This document shows, one piece after another, positions 4,760 to 5,462 of a stretch of DNA of 5,462 bases. Origin of the DNA: Acidobacteriota bacterium (GTDB lineage Bacteria; Acidobacteriota; Vicinamibacteria; Vicinamibacterales; UBA2999); assembly GCA_947465645.1 (NCBI GenBank), contig CANIBQ010000176.1, forward strand, positions 1 to 5,462, written 5' to 3'. The notes under the pieces are model-generated. The model was given only the letters and a program-made list of their open reading frames with translations, had not been told where the DNA came from and ran no database searches. The stretch's first letter is position 1, and every line of letters starts with the position of its first letter. The position numbers were made by a program, and so were the translations under genes.

Positions 4760-4942
4760 ATGCTCAAAAAAAGCGACTTGTTGATCTTGGCCGCGGCGTT
4801 CATGTCCTTTCTCCTGTCGATCTCATTGTGGTTCGGGGTTATTGGGCCACCGGACAGAGAGGCTGGCATCTTCGTTGGTCTTTGGGTTCCTTCGATCCTA
4901 GGCACTGGGCTGTATTTCGTCCTCCGAAGCAGGAGTCGATAG
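4760..4942 (+). CDS. Small two-helix membrane protein (60 aa)
   Basis: The start ATG at 4760 has GAGGGG (4746-4751) 8 nt upstream; longer in-frame starts run back into the IS remnant. The 60-residue protein has two predicted membrane helices, about 7-29 (LLILAAAFMSFLLSISLWFGVIG) read as LLILAAAFMSF through WFGVIG, and about 35-55 (AGIFVGLWVPSIL through YFVL). A short PPDRE turn joins them. Lys3-Lys4 and the C-terminal RSRSR favour both ends in the cytoplasm. The block E-A-G-I-F-V-G-L-W-V-P-S-I-L is, from memory, conserved in short uncharacterised membrane proteins of Acidobacteria and relatives, so this is a real gene of unknown function. It begins only 26 nt after the IS3-like end and is followed 3 nt later by another small membrane ORF, suggesting translational linkage. 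Its promoter must lie in or upstream of the IS remnant. Confidence 0.82.
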   Translation: MLKKSDLLILAAAFMSFLLSISLWFGVIGPPDREAGIFVGLWVPSILGTGLYFVLRSRSR

Positions 4943-4945
4943 GCG

Positions 4946-5077
4946 ATGGGCATGCTCATTTTTTTAATCGGGGTGTTTGTCTCAATGCTCCTGGTTGCCG
5001 GACTGATTCTAACGGTCGACGAGTTCAGGCGATCAGAACAACAGGGTTACCATCCCAACCCCAATTTCCCCCTCTGA
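4946..5077 (+). CDS. 43-aa single-pass membrane protein in tandem with the 60-aa protein
   Basis: ATG at 4946, three nt after the TAG of the 60-aa gene, with AGGAG (4931-4935) 10 nt upstream inside the end of that gene; stop TGA at 5075-5077. An alternative in-frame ATG at 4952 would remove two residues. The 43-residue product starts MGMLIFLIGVFVSMLLVAGL, giving one strong membrane helix at about 3-24. A charged stretch TVDEFRRSEQQ (23-33) follows, then an Asn/Pro-rich tail (YHPNPNFPL). The spacing, Shine-Dalgarno and clean hydrophobic-then-polar design argue for a genuine small gene rather than a chance frame. I recognise no family. It may be a subunit or regulator acting with the two-helix protein (inference). 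The next gene begins 23 nt later, so all three may form one operon. Confidence 0.66.
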   Translation: MGMLIFLIGVFVSMLLVAGLILTVDEFRRSEQQGYHPNPNFPL

Positions 5078-5080
5078 CAG

Positions 5081-5099
5081 CCACCTGTTGATGGGGTGG
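5081..5099 (+). promoter_or_regulatory. Ribosome-binding region and small hairpin before the lipoprotein gene
   Basis: GGGGTGGA (5093-5100) immediately precedes the ATG at 5101 and gives a purine-rich ribosome-binding site at short spacing. CCACC (5081-5085) can pair with GGTGG (5095-5099) across a 9-nt loop, which would partly hide this site. The hairpin is short and its regulatory role is speculative. Confidence 0.35.
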
Positions 5100-5100
5100 A

Positions 5101-5462
5101 ATGACTCGCAGACTTCTTGGCGGCGTGGTGGCGGCACTGCTGGTGAGCGGCGCGGCGTGCGGAGAGAAACTGACGGCACCCACTGAATCCGCTGCGGTCG
5201 TGTCGTCCTCGCCCACGCCGGTGGGAGTGGCAACGCCGACAGGCCTGCCACGCTACGTCACTGTGGGCTTCTGGCAAGACGCCTCGTGCAGCGGCAGTCC
5301 GAACGCCACGACCGCGTTTCCCCTGCAGTACGATTCCGCGCAATGCTTCTCGTGGCCGGGGCGGTCTGGCGAGAACTCCGTGAGCCTGTTCTCGTGCGGA
5401 CAGGACAGCTTCAGCTATACCCAGTGGACGACGCTGACCTGTAGCGGCGGACAAGTGCCGGC
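5101..5462 (+). CDS. Cysteine-rich lipoprotein, 5' part (runs off window)
   Basis: Open from ATG 5101 to the right edge, 120 full codons visible. The N-terminus is a type II signal peptide: RR at 3-4, a hydrophobic stretch to 15, then the lipobox LVSGAAC with lipidated Cys20, followed by Gly21-Glu22. A Ser/Thr/Pro-rich linker (25-50) leads to a compact domain with Cys63, 82, 99 and 114 and many aromatics. W58-x4-C63-S-G and W109-x4-C114-S-G repeat the same pattern, suggesting duplicated cysteine-stabilised units. Such W/Y...C-S-G units recall extracellular cysteine-rich proteins of protists and slime moulds (memory only, no homology claimed). It is probably outer-membrane anchored and facing the periplasm or exterior. 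Function and full length are unknown. It follows the 43-aa gene by 23 nt and may share its transcript. Confidence 0.8.
   Translation, partial: MTRRLLGGVVAALLVSGAACGEKLTAPTESAAVVSSSPTPVGVATPTGLPRYVTVGFWQDASCSGSPNATTAFPLQYDSAQCFSWPGRSGENSVSLFSCGQDSFSYTQWTTLTCSGGQVP

Noticed and set aside
5047..5454. Minus-strand open frame of about 135 codons opposite the lipoprotein gene
   Set aside because: Its translation is Arg/His-rich without motifs, whereas the + strand has a lipobox and patterned cysteines.
1..5462. Defence system, CRISPR array, integron attC sites, tRNA or biosynthetic cluster
   Set aside because: No regularly spaced repeats, no tRNA-like fold, no recombinase or nuclease core and no biosynthetic enzymes were seen on either strand.

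Overview
The window looks like a piece of chromosome from a GC-rich, free-living soil bacterium. The best guess is Acidobacteriota, Vicinamibacteria-like. This rests on remembered protein families only: a DUF6152-type protein, two secreted beta-propellers, and a secreted protein with an RVTVVGRT..INYRPRSG..IDF..GTALMPKAKG core. There is no rRNA, tRNA or CRISPR array, no recognisable defence system, and no gene-free stretch over 300 bases.

Left part (1-2363): the 3' end of a DUF6152-like gene, then a secreted SMP-30/gluconolactonase-like propeller on +. It is convergent with, and overlaps by 47 bp at the 3' ends, a secreted NHL/PAL-like propeller on -. Between 2364 and 2495 lies a compact REP-like double hairpin flanked by a 12-bp direct repeat.

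Middle part (2496-4009, all -): a periplasmic glycerophosphodiester phosphodiesterase (GlpQ type) with its full catalytic set, and upstream of it a small secreted protein with an HELQH zinc-protease-like motif. The four complete genes between 377 and 4009 lack a Shine-Dalgarno sequence. Each has a TANNNT -10-like hexamer only 6-7 nt before the start codon, so their mRNAs are probably leaderless.

Right part (4010-5462, all +): a chimeric secreted-protein gene whose family core stops near base 4390. Its last ~25 codons look like the C-terminus of an IS3-family transposase, followed by an IS3-like terminal inverted repeat ending at 4734. Just after this scar come two small membrane proteins in tandem (60 aa and 43 aa, 3 nt apart), then a cysteine-rich lipoprotein that runs off the window. 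Genes in this half have Shine-Dalgarno sequences, unlike those on the left.

Most complete products carry an export signal or membrane segment, so the region is an envelope/periplasm-oriented neighbourhood. No single pathway linking the genes can be shown from sequence. The most unusual items are the IS3-tail gene chimera, the consistent leaderless promoter layout, the REP-like element and the 43-aa membrane protein.
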